A stretch of 64,000 nucleotides of DNA from Trichaptum fuscoviolaceum (GCA_910574455.1 CAJSYZ010000002.1:521671-585670), one strand, 5' to 3'; counted from the stretch's first letter, positions 47,057 through 58,390 are shown. Program-made: numbers and translations. Notes: generated from the sequence alone by a model not told the origin.

Positions 47057-47935
47057 ATGCCACCTGCCCGTTCCCAACGCAACCCATCCCGTCACACCCC
47101 CTTATTTCGTTCATACACATCATCTCTCCAACCACCAGCCTTACACCTCGACACCCACAACCCCTTGCAATCTCGCCAGATCCTTGAATTATTTTCAACT
47201 CGCACCTTCCACCAACGCCTAAGTCAATCAACATATGATGACACTCCTCTTCTTGCCAACTGGACCCAGTGTTATGATATTGTTACTCGAAACCAGGAGA
47301 TTCTCGATCCCACCATTGCCATCATCGAAGGATCTCTCCATCTCTTGCGACGGGCTCAAGAGTCATTCCAAGACATGCGACGATTTGCCCTTACGGAACT
47401 CCTTGAAACAGCGCCTCAAGAGTTATTTGCCCCATTGGTCATTGACCTCACCACGGAGGACGACATCATCGACCTCACTAAAGACCTTGCTGACCAAGTA
47501 CCTCACCCACCCCTTCACTCCGTCGGCACTCAAGTCCCAGAACGCAAAGAACTCATCAATCGCCTGTCTGAACCCATTCGCCTACAATCGCCAATACAGT
47601 TACAAGAAGACCAAGAGTATCGTGTCAACACAGCCCCACCCTCACCCACATACAGCCCGAAAGTCGACAACAATCCTTTTACGTCTATGTCCTTGGACCC
47701 CAAGGAATGCACACAACACTCCGCTGTCGACCACCACTACAACCTGGCCGCGTCCACCTGCGAATTCTATACATGTTCATACTGCAACATACGTGCACCT
47801 GGACACACCATCATTGGATGCCCCAAGTATACATGCCCCTCATGTGGACAACACGATGGTCATGACGATGAATGCGCATCTAACCGAATTGCTCAACAAC
47901 GCGTAACGAAGAGAAACCCACCTGCAAACAACTAA
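47057..47935 (+). CDS. ORF4 of element B, 292 residues, SIM-like motifs and zinc-knuckle cluster
   Basis: Unknown accessory protein. Residues 128-141 hold two SUMO-interaction-like motifs in tandem, VIDLT and IIDLT, each beside acidic residues (LVIDLTTEDDIIDLT). A central helix-rich part includes SLHLLRRAQESFQDMRRFAL. Residues 235-273 form two Cys/His groups: CX2CX6HX4C (CSYCNIRAPGHTIIGC) and CX2CX5HX3C (CPSCGQHDGHDDEC). The tail is basic. It is open over its full length in both copies, with a few substitutions. Possible roles are RNA binding plus contact with SUMO-marked chromatin; these are inferences. Confidence 0.75.
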   Translation: MPPARSQRNPSRHTPLFRSYTSSLQPPALHLDTHNPLQSRQILELFSTRTFHQRLSQSTYDDTPLLANWTQCYDIVTRNQEILDPTIAIIEGSLHLLRRAQESFQDMRRFALTELLETAPQELFAPLVIDLTTEDDIIDLTKDLADQVPHPPLHSVGTQVPERKELINRLSEPIRLQSPIQLQEDQEYRVNTAPPSPTYSPKVDNNPFTSMSLDPKECTQHSAVDHHYNLAASTCEFYTCSYCNIRAPGHTIIGCPKYTCPSCGQHDGHDDECASNRIAQQRVTKRNPPANN

Positions 47936-48083
47936 AGCACCTGTTGCTAACCTGGATACCCTATTGGCGTTAACTTCGCTTATATGGCATGCTTTTCCTT
48001 ATTGTCTATTGGACTTAATTTGTCCCTATAACGGCCATTTTCTTTACCGATTTCCACTACGTTTCAATTTAAGAACGGGGTAA

Positions 48084-48551
48084 TGTTACGTTTTCTTACT
48101 ATGTCAGCGGCCCCCATTTACTCCGAACCCTTCGCCCTATTTGTTTCTATTCTTGTTCTGCTCAGTCATCCTCCGATGTAACCCTCAACCCTCAGCCAAT
48201 CCCGATGTTACACATGTACCCTTTGCCCTAACCCTCTGCCCATCGCTCTCACACTATTATTAGTAGCCTATCGTCTACTCTCTTATTGTTCTCTTCTTAC
48301 TCATCTTCCGATGTACCCTTGCTCCGCAGCTACAGTATATAAACCCCTGTACTTAGCATGATCGAACTCTAAGTTCGATCTCCTTTGTCAAACCCCCCGT
48401 CTCTAGTCTCTGCTATACATCTGTTTCTCTCTACTCTACATCGTAGGCCTTTGTCCATACAACACTTAGTGTCGAGCCCTAGCTCCGCTATCACTGAGCA
48501 ACTTAACGTTGCGTTCCCCAACTATACGAGACCGTAAGTTGAGACGTAACA
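48084..48551 (+). repeat. 3' LTR of element B
   Basis: 468 bp, same as the 5' LTR by eye. It is preceded by the purine-rich AAGAACGGGGTAA, the likely polypurine tract. Only 148 bp separate it from ORF4. Confidence 0.95.
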
Positions 48552-49695
48552 GAAGCATTATCACAAACAATGCCTAATATCTGTGAATAACAATGTTTGC
48601 TCATCAAAAGTTTAGAATTGGACAAATGAAGCTTACTTTTTCATCAATGCCAAACTCCTTCAAGCATTTGACAAGTTCTTCGGAGAGGTAGCTACCCGTA
48701 TGGGATTTCTCAAGCCTATTTGTTTATTGCTGATCAGAATGTTGCAATTTAAATTGAAGGAAACTGACTTTATGAAGTCCAGAGTCGTTGTCATCATCTT
48801 GTCATTATGGATCAGATAAACAACAACACCCAGGTATGAGATAGTATTGGGTGACGTCCATCCATCTAATCCAATATGAATCTTCCCTGGATATGCCTAT
48901 ATCTGTCTTATGAGTTGTATATCAGAGGTGCTGATTGTATTACGCACCTGAAGAAATCGAGCTACGTTCACTTTTGTCATTTGAAATATTTCCTGAACAT
49001 CTCTTGATATTGTGCGAGCTGAAGGCACAGTAACATGGTCACAGAACATTTGAAGTATATCAATAAGCTCTGTATCTTCGACAATAGAGAATGGTCGGTG
49101 ACGACGGACGATCCATAGGTTTAAAAGATACCGTAACCGTGCAGCAGAGTATGTTGAGCCATGTGCAAAGTCCTCCATAACTCTTGACTCCTTTGTGCGT
49201 TTCCCACTACACCTTTCAGCATGACGGCCAAGATTTCCAGTTGAGTCATCCTCTCGATTGCGAAGAATAACAACTGAAGGATTTCTATTAAGAAAGATTA
49301 TCAGTGGTGGAAACAGATAATAAGAGAGCATTTACCTCCTGCAAGTGAACTCATATCGAACTACACCGCCTTTGATAGAAATAGCTGGTGGTGACTTATA
49401 ATGGTCATAGCAACCTGACGTCCATCGTTTCATCTGTTCCTCTACAAGTACATCTGTTAGTAACTTTGTAAGCCGTAAGTTGATTGTTAATGAACGTACC
49501 CAGCACTTCCTTATTTGATCGCTCATTGATCTTATACCGAGCTGCAAAGGACTTTCTAGCCTTTGAGCTTGGTTGACAAATCTCATTGTCCTTGATGTAG
49601 CTGTCAACGTCAATGACAGAGTTATTAGGGCCAGTTGAGACAGCAGTCTCCGATGTGCCAGAAAAAATACGAGCTCGTTTTTTGCCCTGAGCCAT
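48552..49695 (-). pseudogene. hAT transposase, N-terminal part, cut off by element B
   Basis: Start MAQGKKRARIFSGTSET at 49,695. After a nuclear-signal-like basic start come a BED-type region (VVRYEFTCRR spliced to a segment with GNLGRHAERC), FAHGSTYSAARLRYLLNLW, FCDHVTVPSARTISRDV, GKIHIGLDGWTSPNT (hAT motif LDGWTS) and the LGIVCDN segment, ending where element B enters. Joining to 38,837 after removing B and one GAAGC restores the motif CDNASNNDTLV. The gene was therefore intact at that point when B inserted. Confidence 0.85.
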
Positions 49696-50688
49696 GGCGT
49701 TGAGTGTAGCTGAATGGAGAGTAAGATATCTGTAATTGAATCTACACATATTTATATACAGAAGCAAACTGAATGGTAATTCTAGAGTGAAGTCCTTGAA
49801 CGTATGTTCATCTGCAGAATAACTTCCTCATTACATCTGCACTGCAAGATGCGTCAACCTCATTACTTTTAGACAGCTGCAGTGAGGTATCACACACCAA
49901 TTCACCAACATATACGCAGTCTTAAACGCAGTCTTAATTGGCTATAATGAATTAAAAACATGTGAGCATTAATCAAAATACACATGTACATTGAACTTAC
50001 ATTATCTGAGCATGGAGGCTGCACGGACTGTCACAGACTGTACATGGGAGTTGCATGTCCGGCATGAAAAACAATGAGGTTGAGGAAATGAATGCACATC
50101 TGTTTACTCATTAGCCCAGTTGATGGCCTCAGCCTTAACCTGCCCTTACGGGTTACTCCTGTCCTCAGACGTGGAGATGTAGCTCATGAATGAAACAACA
50201 AGCTCAACAGCCCAGGTGATGGCCTCAGCCGCACCCGACCAACAGGGACTCCTTGTGCCTCAGCATAGAAGTCAGCTGTTGAGCTAATGGTATAGCTGCC
50301 TGGCTTTGTGCTTTCGCGCGAAGTCAAGCAGTTCAAACCACCATACACCCAACCAAATCCAGTAAAGGATAAGACACAGTGAGAGCCGTCAAACTCAATG
50401 AGCCTTCATGTGGATGAGGGCTCACTTACACGGATCCCCTGGGGTGATTTCGACGTGTGTGAGATATTACAGGTCTTGGGCATGGGGACCCTCCCTGGAC
50501 AAGTGCTTCTTTGTGTGAGCAAGCCCCAGGAATCACCAGGGTGAGCAAGCAGCAGATGAAAGTGCAGCCCAAATGGGGTGTGCAGGCGGCGAGCTATCAT
50601 CTGTTGCTGCTACCCTGGCTGTCCCAAAGATGGTGCTGGCGATTGATGAGTTTTGCGCCAAATCGAGTGAAAGCTGGACGATAGGAAA
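49696..50688. other. hAT internal flank between transposase start and element C
   Basis: No gene seen. Two similar segments, GCCCAGTTGATGGCCTCAGCC near 50,114 and GCCCAGGTGATGGCCTCAGCC near 50,208, form a short direct repeat. The promoter of the transposase should be here. Confidence 0.5.
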
Positions 50689-51155
50689 TGTTACGTCTCA
50701 ACTTACGGTCTCGTATAGTTGGGGAACGCAACGTTAAGTTGCTCAGTGATAGCGGAGCTAGGGCTCGACACTAAGTGTTGTATGGACAAAGGCCTACGAT
50801 GTAGAGTAGAGAGAAACAGATGTATAGCAGAGACTAGAGACGGGGGGTTTGACAAAGGAGATCGAACTTAGAGTTCGATCATGCTAAGTACAGGGGTTTA
50901 TATACTGTAGCTGCGGAGCAAGGGTACATCGGAAGATGAGTAAGAAGAGAACAATAAGAGAGTAGACGATAGGCTACTAATAATAGTGTGAGAGCGATGG
51001 GCAAAGGGTTAGGGCAAAGGGTACATGTGTAACATCGGGATTGGCTGAGGGTTGAGGGTTACATCGGAGGATGACTGAGCAGAACAAGAATAGAAACAAA
51101 TAGGGCAAAGGGTTCGGAGTAATGGGGGCCGCTGACATAGTAAGAAAACGTAACA
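50689..51155 (-). repeat. 3' LTR of element C
   Basis: 467 bp, TG..CA ends on the minus strand. It is followed by the purine tract complement CCCCGTTCTT. Confidence 0.95.
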
Positions 51156-51303
51156 TTACCCCGTTCTTAAATTGAAACGTAGTGGAAATCAGTAAAGAAA
51201 ATGGCCGTTATAGGGACAAATTAAGTCCAATAGACAATAAGGAAAAACGTGCCATATAAGCGAAGTTAACGCCAATAGGGTATCCAGGTTAGCAACAGGT
51301 GCT

Positions 51304-52182
51304 TTAGTTGTTTGCAGGTGGGTTTCTCTTCGTTACGCGTTGTTGAGCAATTCGGTTAGATGCGCATTCATCGTCATGACCATCGTGTTGTCCACATGAG
51401 GGGCATGTATACTTGGGGCATCCAATGATGGTGTGTCCAGGTGCACGTATGTTGCAGTATGAACATGTATAGAATTCGCAGGTGGACGCGGCCAGGTTGT
51501 AGTGGTGGTCGACAGCGGAGTGTTGTGTGCATTCCTTGGGGTCCAAGGACATAGACGTAAAAGGATTGTTGTCAACTTTCGGGCTGTATGTGGGTGAGGG
51601 TGGTGCTGTGTTGACACGATACTCTTGGTCTTCTTGTAACTGTATTGGCGATTGTAGACGAATGGGTTCGGACAGGCGATTGATGAGTTCTTTGCGTTCT
51701 GGGACTTGAGTGCCGACGGAGTGAAGGGGTGGGCGAGGTACTTGGTCAGCAAGGTCTTTAGTGAGGTCGATGATGTCGTCCTCCGTGGTGAGGTCAATGA
51801 CCAATGGGGCAAATAACTCTTGAGGCGCTGTTTCAAGGAGTTCCGTAAGGGCAAATCGTCGCATGTCTTGGAATGACTCTTGAGCCCGTCGCAAGAGATG
51901 GAGAGATCCTTCGATGATGGCAATGGTAGGATCGAGAATCTCCTGGTTTCGGGTAACGATATCATAACATTGGGTCCAGTTGGCAAGAAGAGGAGTGTTA
52001 TCATACGTTGATTGACTTAGGCGTTGGTGGAAGGTGCGAGTTGAGAATAATTCAAGGATCTGGCGGGATTGCAAGGGGTTGTGGGTGTCGAGGCGTAAGG
52101 CTGGTGGTTGAAGAGATGATGTGTATGAACGAAATAAGGGGGTGTGACGGGATGGGTTGCGTTGGGAACGGGCAGGTGGCAT
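51304..52182 (-). CDS. ORF4 of element C, 292 residues
   Basis: Same length and almost the same sequence as ORF4 of B. The VIDLT and IIDLT motifs and both Cys/His groups are unchanged. A few substitutions (for example TYDN for TYDD) without a frame change suggest the frame was kept under selection or the copies are very young. Confidence 0.75.
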   Translation of the reverse strand: MPPARSQRNPSRHTPLFRSYTSSLQPPALRLDTHNPLQSRQILELFSTRTFHQRLSQSTYDNTPLLANWTQCYDIVTRNQEILDPTIAIIEGSLHLLRRAQESFQDMRRFALTELLETAPQELFAPLVIDLTTEDDIIDLTKDLADQVPRPPLHSVGTQVPERKELINRLSEPIRLQSPIQLQEDQEYRVNTAPPSPTYSPKVDNNPFTSMSLDPKECTQHSAVDHHYNLAASTCEFYTCSYCNIRAPGHTIIGCPKYTCPSCGQHDGHDDECASNRIAQQRVTKRNPPANN

Positions 52183-52185
52183 GAC

Positions 52186-52674
52186 TTAGAGGGAATGAGT
52201 CGGACAGTCGTAGTGACAACAACTGCAGGTGCAATAGGGGTCAGAGCGGCGAGGTTCAAAGTGGCTGAAGTGATGACGATGTCGGACAATGGGTCGAGTG
52301 ATTGTGAGTGGGGGTTGAACACGAGCAGATTTGTTGAAATAGTCAATGAGTCGGTGGGCGTAATCAGGGTTGTTAAAGAAGGTGTGGATGAGAAATACCG
52401 AGATTGTTGGGATGTGGAGTCCAAGTCCGGTGGGGGGTTTGAAGTACTTGTACTCCCAGTCTGGGTCGTAGTGGTCTTTGGACCAAGCTCCGGAGTATAC
52501 AGGTCGGACAGCGTCCAGGTAATGGGGGCGAGTTGGAATCGAGGTAGTCGGTAATGCGACAGTATGGGGTTCAGGTGTTGGTGGCTGTTTGTTCGATGGG
52601 GAGAGCGTATAGTCGTTTATGATGTTAGATGAGTGGGGATATGAGAAGTGAACGAGTTTTTTGGATGGGGACAT
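52186..52674 (-). CDS. ORF3 of element C, 162 residues
   Basis: Identical by eye to ORF3 of B, including the C-terminal Cys/His cluster. Its ATG follows the pol stop with no gap, and its own stop is 3 nt before the ORF4 ATG. Confidence 0.75.
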   Translation of the reverse strand: MSPSKKLVHFSYPHSSNIINDYTLSPSNKQPPTPEPHTVALPTTSIPTRPHYLDAVRPVYSGAWSKDHYDPDWEYKYFKPPTGLGLHIPTISVFLIHTFFNNPDYAHRLIDYFNKSARVQPPLTITRPIVRHRHHFSHFEPRRSDPYCTCSCCHYDCPTHSL

Positions 52675-55600
52675 TCAAGTGAGATGATGGAGTCTTTTAT
52701 AGGCTTTGAGGATGGTCTGTGCGTTCCGAAGATGTGACTCGGGTTCCCATGAGTTTCCAGAAGTGGGGTAACCTTTCCATTTTATAAGATATTGTCGCCT
52801 GGTGCCATTCCCATGGTGGGCTCGGATGGCTTCTACTTCGAATTGTTCTTGTCCTTCGATTAGATCAGGTGGGGGGTTACTGTGGGGTGGTCCATATGCT
52901 TCCGTCTCAGTGTATCTCACGAGAAGCGCGGCGTGGAATACTGGGTGTATCTTCCATTTAGTCCGTGAGAGATCTAATTCATATACGAGTGGAGATAAGA
53001 CTTTCTTGATCTTGAAGGGACCATCGCGTTTTTCCTTGAACTTTTGCGATAAACCGGGAATTCGAAGGTTCTTTGAGTCTAGCCAAACTTTGTCTCCTTT
53101 GTTGAATGGTTTGAAGTTTCGGAAAGTGCGTTCTTTCATTACCATAGCAGCGACTGAATGAGCTGCTAAGGCTTCTGATCGATGTACTGTGAGGTTGGCA
53201 AGTCGTTGTGATACGGATGGGACATTTGATTTCGGATATTTCAGGGGTAGTGGAATGGGGTCGTATCCCATGAGAAGCGAGAAAGGGGTTCTCTTGGTGA
53301 CAGCGTGGGCACGGTTGTTATGGGCGAATTCAATGTTGGGAATGTGTCTAGACCAGTTCTCAGGTTCCGCAGTACAATAGATCCGGAGATATACTTCGAT
53401 CTCTTGATTGGTCCGTTCGGCTTGTCCATCGGTTTGAGGGTGGTAAGCGGTGGACATAGACGACTTGATTCCTATGATCTTGCAGAGTTCTTGGAATGCT
53501 TTAGAAGCGAATTGGGGTCCTCTGTCGGATATAATGCGTATCGGAAGTCCAAATCGTCGATATACATTGTCGAAGTATAGTTGTGCCGTTTCAATTGCGT
53601 CTACTGTCTTCTCGCATGGAATGAGGACAATAGCTTTGGAGCAATCGTGATCAATGACTAATAGAAGTGTGTCATAGCCATGTGACATTGGTAAATCGGT
53701 AATGAAGTCCATATTGACGTGGGAGAATGGAAACGAGTGTTTGTCGGCGGCGATAGGCATTAGTGGTGGAGCGGTCGGATGGTGATTGACTTTCATTTGT
53801 TGACATAGTGCGCATCCATGGACATAATCGGACACAAACTTCTGCATCCTGGGCCAGTAATACGTCCTTCGGACCTGTTCCAGGGTGTTGAATATGCCAG
53901 GGTGTGCTCGAACTGGTATATCATGGTGAAGTCGGAGAATAGTGCGCTTTAATTCGAGGTTGTCCGGGATATAGATGCGATTTTTGAAGTAAAGGATGCC
54001 GTCATCATCGAAAAACCAGTCTTTGAGGGCGGTTCGGGCAGGTGGTAGTTTCTTCTTTAGCTGGGCAATGGTGTTTGTGAGGAATTCATCTTTCTTCATC
54101 AATTCTTTGATGGATTTTGTGAGGCTATCTGTGTCTGGGAGGTCGTCATCGGATTCGTAGTCTTCTTCTTCTTCGTCTTCAGAATTTTCTTGATCCTTCT
54201 GTTCCTGAAGAGTGGAAATGAATAGGTCCTTTGGAAGCATAATCGATGATTCGTTGAGATTCTCCCCCTGTTTAACATGGTCCACCCGGCGGGATAGAAG
54301 ATCGGATTGAATCATTTGTTTGCCGGGGACATGTGTGATATGAAGGTCGAATTGTGATAGCAACAGATGCCATCGTGCTTGACGGGGTGAGAGTCGTCGG
54401 GCCTCTCGCCAGTAGGTAAGGTTGCGATGATCACACCAAAGTGTAACAGGGTGTGGGGATCCAAGGAGATAGTGTTTCCAAGTGATGAGGGCACGGATAA
54501 TTGCTAATAGTTCGCGATCATAGATCTCGTAGTTCCGTTCAGCAGAGTTTAGTGATTGCGAAATATATCCGATTGGCTTGAGGACACCGTTGTCATCATG
54601 TTGTCGAAGGACTGCTCCGGTTGCAACTTTGGAAGCGTCAGTTTCGAGGAAGAAGGGATTGTGCGGATTGGGCATAAGAAGTAACGGATGTTGAGTGAAC
54701 GCGGCCTTGAGATCATCGAATGATTTTTGTTCTACTTCAGTCCATTTGAAAGGTTGATCTTTGCGTTTGAGGTTGTCCAAGGGTTTGGTGATTTCGGCGT
54801 AATGTGGAATAAAACGGCGGTAGAAGTTGGTGAATCCGGTGAATGAACGGATATCTTTGACAGTAGTCGGAGTTGGCCATTTAGTGATTCCTTCGATTTT
54901 TGTTGGGTCGGTTTGGATGTGATTAGGTGTAATAATGAGTCCAAGATAGGGTAGTTTCTGCGTATGGAAGAAGCATTTGGTGGGCTTGAAGTAGAGGTCG
55001 TTCTTTTCAAGGATAGTGAAGGCACGTCGTGCTCGAGAAATGAGTTCCGGTAAGGTTGGGGCATGTATGAGGATGTCGTCCATGTAAACCAAGAGATGAT
55101 TTAGAAGGATTTCTTCGCCAAGAATATCATTCATAAAGTGTTGAAAGGTGGCAGGTGAGTTGCATAAGCCGAAAAACATAACTGTTGGTTCGAAAAGTCC
55201 TCGTTGAGTGGTAAATGCGGCTTTCCATTGATCTCCATCCTTGATGCGGATATTATTGTATCCCCATCGGATATCTAGGGCGATGAAGTAGTGAGATCCA
55301 TGTAACTTGTCTAATAGATCCTGGACAAGTGGTAATGGGTACGCATTCTTGATGGTTCCATTGTTGAGGTAACGGTAATCTTGAACAGGTCGTAAGGTAC
55401 CGTCTTTCTTGTCAACGAAGAAGAGAGGGGATGCCATAGGTGACTTCGAAGGTCTGATATATCCATTCTTGAGGTTCTCATCGATGAAGGCATCGAGAGC
55501 AGCTTGTTGCGGAAGTGAGAGTGGATAAGGTGAATGTCGTTTAGGAATGAAGTCGGGTTTGAGATCAATTGCATGGTCATATGGGCGACTTGGAGGAAAG

Positions 55601-56160
55601 CGATGTGCTTTTTCTTCGTCAAAAAGGGATAGGAATTGGTGGTATTGATGGGGTACCAAGGCAGTAAGTGGTTTAGCGGGTTGGAGTCCTTTTCGAGCTT
55701 GTTGCGCAAGTTGTGTTGAGATATTAACGCGATTGAGCTGTATTGATCCAGTTTCCCAGTCGATTTTGGGTTGATATTTCTTGAACCATGGTAGTCCGAA
55801 AATGAAGTTCTCTTTTCCAAGGGTGGTAACATAGAATCGCATAGCATAGTGGGCATTTCCGAGTTTGACACGAAGGGGAGCATAAGATGTGATGTGTCCG
55901 GCATTGTTGAATGTTCCGTCAACATTGCGTGGTCGAAGTGATTGTCGCAGCTTGATAGTTTTGATCTGGAGATTTTCTACAAGTGTTTTGTCAATGAATA
56001 GACCTTCTGCTCCGGTGTCGAGTAAGGCGGTGGCTTTGTGGGTTTTCTGGTTATATAGGAATGTGATTGGGATTCGTAAGGCATGATTGTCGTTAATTGA
56101 ATTGATGAGCAGCCTGATGTTCAACGAGAGAGAGGGCTGCGGGAGCTCTTCGTTGTTCAA
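52675..56160 (-). CDS. Pol of element C, intact 1161-codon frame with chromodomain
   Basis: Domains in order: aspartic protease (DTG at 48-50), reverse transcriptase (YMDD near 359-362), RNase H (ETDASKVATG), integrase with zinc-binding HHCC and the DDE core, a GPF/Y-like C-terminal module (KRDGPFKIKKVL), and a C-terminal chromodomain from about 1108 (IKWKGYPTSGNSWEPE). Chromodomains in this group direct integration to heterochromatin, which fits its landing inside another transposon. Translation begins in the -1 frame from gag, with no ATG of its own at the junction. Every catalytic motif I looked for is present. Confidence 0.93.
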   Translation of the reverse strand: MNNEELPQPSLSLNIRLLINSINDNHALRIPITFLYNQKTHKATALLDTGAEGLFIDKTLVENLQIKTIKLRQSLRPRNVDGTFNNAGHITSYAPLRVKLGNAHYAMRFYVTTLGKENFIFGLPWFKKYQPKIDWETGSIQLNRVNISTQLAQQARKGLQPAKPLTALVPHQYHQFLSLFDEEKAHRFPPSRPYDHAIDLKPDFIPKRHSPYPLSLPQQAALDAFIDENLKNGYIRPSKSPMASPLFFVDKKDGTLRPVQDYRYLNNGTIKNAYPLPLVQDLLDKLHGSHYFIALDIRWGYNNIRIKDGDQWKAAFTTQRGLFEPTVMFFGLCNSPATFQHFMNDILGEEILLNHLLVYMDDILIHAPTLPELISRARRAFTILEKNDLYFKPTKCFFHTQKLPYLGLIITPNHIQTDPTKIEGITKWPTPTTVKDIRSFTGFTNFYRRFIPHYAEITKPLDNLKRKDQPFKWTEVEQKSFDDLKAAFTQHPLLLMPNPHNPFFLETDASKVATGAVLRQHDDNGVLKPIGYISQSLNSAERNYEIYDRELLAIIRALITWKHYLLGSPHPVTLWCDHRNLTYWREARRLSPRQARWHLLLSQFDLHITHVPGKQMIQSDLLSRRVDHVKQGENLNESSIMLPKDLFISTLQEQKDQENSEDEEEEDYESDDDLPDTDSLTKSIKELMKKDEFLTNTIAQLKKKLPPARTALKDWFFDDDGILYFKNRIYIPDNLELKRTILRLHHDIPVRAHPGIFNTLEQVRRTYYWPRMQKFVSDYVHGCALCQQMKVNHHPTAPPLMPIAADKHSFPFSHVNMDFITDLPMSHGYDTLLLVIDHDCSKAIVLIPCEKTVDAIETAQLYFDNVYRRFGLPIRIISDRGPQFASKAFQELCKIIGIKSSMSTAYHPQTDGQAERTNQEIEVYLRIYCTAEPENWSRHIPNIEFAHNNRAHAVTKRTPFSLLMGYDPIPLPLKYPKSNVPSVSQRLANLTVHRSEALAAHSVAAMVMKERTFRNFKPFNKGDKVWLDSKNLRIPGLSQKFKEKRDGPFKIKKVLSPLVYELDLSRTKWKIHPVFHAALLVRYTETEAYGPPHSNPPPDLIEGQEQFEVEAIRAHHGNGTRRQYLIKWKGYPTSGNSWEPESHLRNAQTILKAYKRLHHLT

Positions 56161-58390
56161 AAATTTCCTTCTTCAACTCGATCGAAGACCTGGTTGACTG
56201 CGTCATCATCAAGGCCAATAAGGAGTTGTTGAATCTGTGCGGCGCGATCTTCGGCTGAGAGTTCGCCTTGATCTTGGTCTTCGTTCTCGGGTTCCGAGTA
56301 TTCGTTTTGATCATCAGCTGAAGTCAATTGGGCGCATATTTTTGGACCTTGGTGTTCGTGAGTTGGGCCATCGAGTCTTTGAGGTACGTTTGGGATGAGG
56401 TTTGGGACACTTGGCAGTGCGATGTCCGGGTTGATGACAATTGAAGCAAAGGTTTTCCTTCATATGACGTTGGAATTCTTCAGTCGAAAGTCGTGATATA
56501 AAGAAGCTGTAGATGGCTAGGTCGACCAATTCTTCTATATCATCGTTGTCATTGGAAGGCAATGTTTCATTTGTGTCATTTGCGTCGTTTGAGATGGCTC
56601 GAATCTGACGATTGTATTGTCGCATAGGTCGTCGTTTGAAGCGGTTTTCTCCGGAATAGGATTGGTGGGGTTGGGATTCCATTGAACGAGCTATCTTGTA
56701 ATTGGTGTCCAGTCGAGTGGCAAGCGAAAACCAATCTTCCATGTTGGTAGGCTGTGGACTACATGCAAGTAGTTTCATTCGAAGGTTGTCATTGAGTCCC
56801 ATCCAGAATGCATTGCGTTGGGAGAGGTATTCTGTGATACGAGCCTGCATGATGAGTGTTTTGAATTTGAGAATGTAGTCTTCAATAGATCCCCGCTGTT
56901 TGAGCTTGGCGAGTTCCATGGTAGCCTTGATTGTGAGTTCGGATGTGATGAAAGTGCGATGGAATTCTGCAAGGAATTCTTCAAATGTGTCGGTTTCAAA
57001 ACGTCCGCTGGCCATATATTGCATTGCGAAGGGTCGGGATCCGCGAAGGCTGCAATGGGCAAGCACAAATTCGATGCATAGCTCATCTGTGTCATAGATG
57101 TGTCGGTTGGCTCGTAGATGGATTTGGACTTGGAGTAAAAAGCGATCAGCATCTTCTTGGGTTCCGTCGAAAGGTTGGATTTTAGCCATGGTTATGGGCC
57201 GATCGTGTGCGGGTCCATCTCCTTGATTGTTATTGTCTGCTGCTCCTCCACCTCCAGCTCCTCCGCCTCCTCCTCCTCCTCCTTCATCGTCTCCTCCTCC
57301 TCCTCGTTGTTGTTTCCTCCGGGTGGTCCTTCTCCTCCTCCTCCTCCTTCATCTCCTGCGGGTGGTTCACCAAATCCCCATCCTCTCCATGCAGGATTTT
57401 GTCGGCCTCCTCTGCCTCCTCTACCTCCTCTGCCTCGACCTTGGAGATGTCTTAAGTGGAAAAAGGTACTGATACTTTCTTCTCCAAGTGGGGGTCGGAA
57501 CATTGAGCGGGTATTTTCCGTGACAGTTTGGGTAGCCATAGTACTAATAGATAGAGGTTCGATGTGAGGGCGGGTGTAAGAGAGATATGGTTTCGGTGGG
57601 ATAGGGGGAAGTATGGATGCTTGACGTGAGGGAGTAGGAGTTTCTGGAGCAATGGAGCTTCCTGATTGAGAGGATCGTCTGGAGGATCGTCTGAAAAGGG
57701 TTTGATCAAGAGATCCGTGAGTGGGTGAGTTTGAACGAGATCGATGGGAGTTGCTGGGTTGAGGGTCGGAAGTGGAAGTTGGGTGGGGTTCTTGTGGTGG
57801 TTGTGGTAGTAGGTCGGGGTGTCGGCGGTAGTACTCTTCTCTAAGCTCTTTCCAATTTGGAGTGTGACCTTCGTATATTTCTCGTAGTTCTGGACCGAGT
57901 GTATGAGCTACTACCCAAGAATCAGCAGTTGGGTTGTAGATCCAAGGGGTTTCGGTAGGTTCTCCGTTGGCGTCGGGAAGATGGAAGTATTGTGTTTCTT
58001 CGTTGAAGATAAGAGTGGTTGGGAACGGTGGTAGTGGGGGTTGAATGTGTTTGAACTCTCCTGCTAGACTTCGACGAGCAAGGTCTTCCCAGTTGGGGGT
58101 ATGAGTGATGAAGTTTTGTCGAGCTTCTTCAGCAGAGTTGGCTTCGATTGGGGTCCACCGTTGTAGTAGTTGATTGTATGACCACGATCGATAAGTTTTG
58201 TTACCAATTCTATAGTAGAAGAAGTTCTTTTCGGTGTCAAAGAAGAGTCGATTGTGTGGTGGTGGAGCGTCTGGATACTGAGGAACAGTAGTCTGTGTAG
58301 GTATTGGTTCTTCAGTGGTTTTCGAAGTGGTTTCTTTGTTAGTTTTGCCTGTTGTAGCAGATGAGGCTGTGTTTCGAGCCGTCTGTTTGC
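56157..58390 (-). pseudogene. Gag of element C (two frame changes)
   Basis: The N-terminal repeat units are in one frame here (LLQRWTPIEANSAEEARQNF), unlike copy B. The frame breaks in the poly-Gly tract near 57,290 (Gly codons read as Glu) and again near 56,336, where one extra C turns RQLTSADDQ into RPIDFS-stop. The zinc knuckle is retained. The RGG tract is one unit shorter than in B. Breaks in simple sequence could be real or assembly errors. Confidence 0.78.

Larger units (their letters stand above)
38838..48551 (+). mobile_element. Ty3/gypsy chromovirus-type retrotransposon B, complete
   Basis: Two 468-bp LTRs that look identical by eye, TG..CA ends, and 5-bp target duplication GAAGC at 38,833-38,837 and 48,552-48,556. 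Order: LTR, leader, pre-gag frames, gag, pol, ORF3, ORF4, LTR. Identical LTRs indicate a very recent insertion, yet four 1-nt indels relative to copy C break the pre-gag frame, gag and pol. Confidence 0.95.

Noticed and set aside
46565..47935. ORF3/ORF4 as an envelope gene
   Set aside because: No signal peptide, membrane helix or glycosylation-rich ectodomain; both have Cys/His clusters instead.
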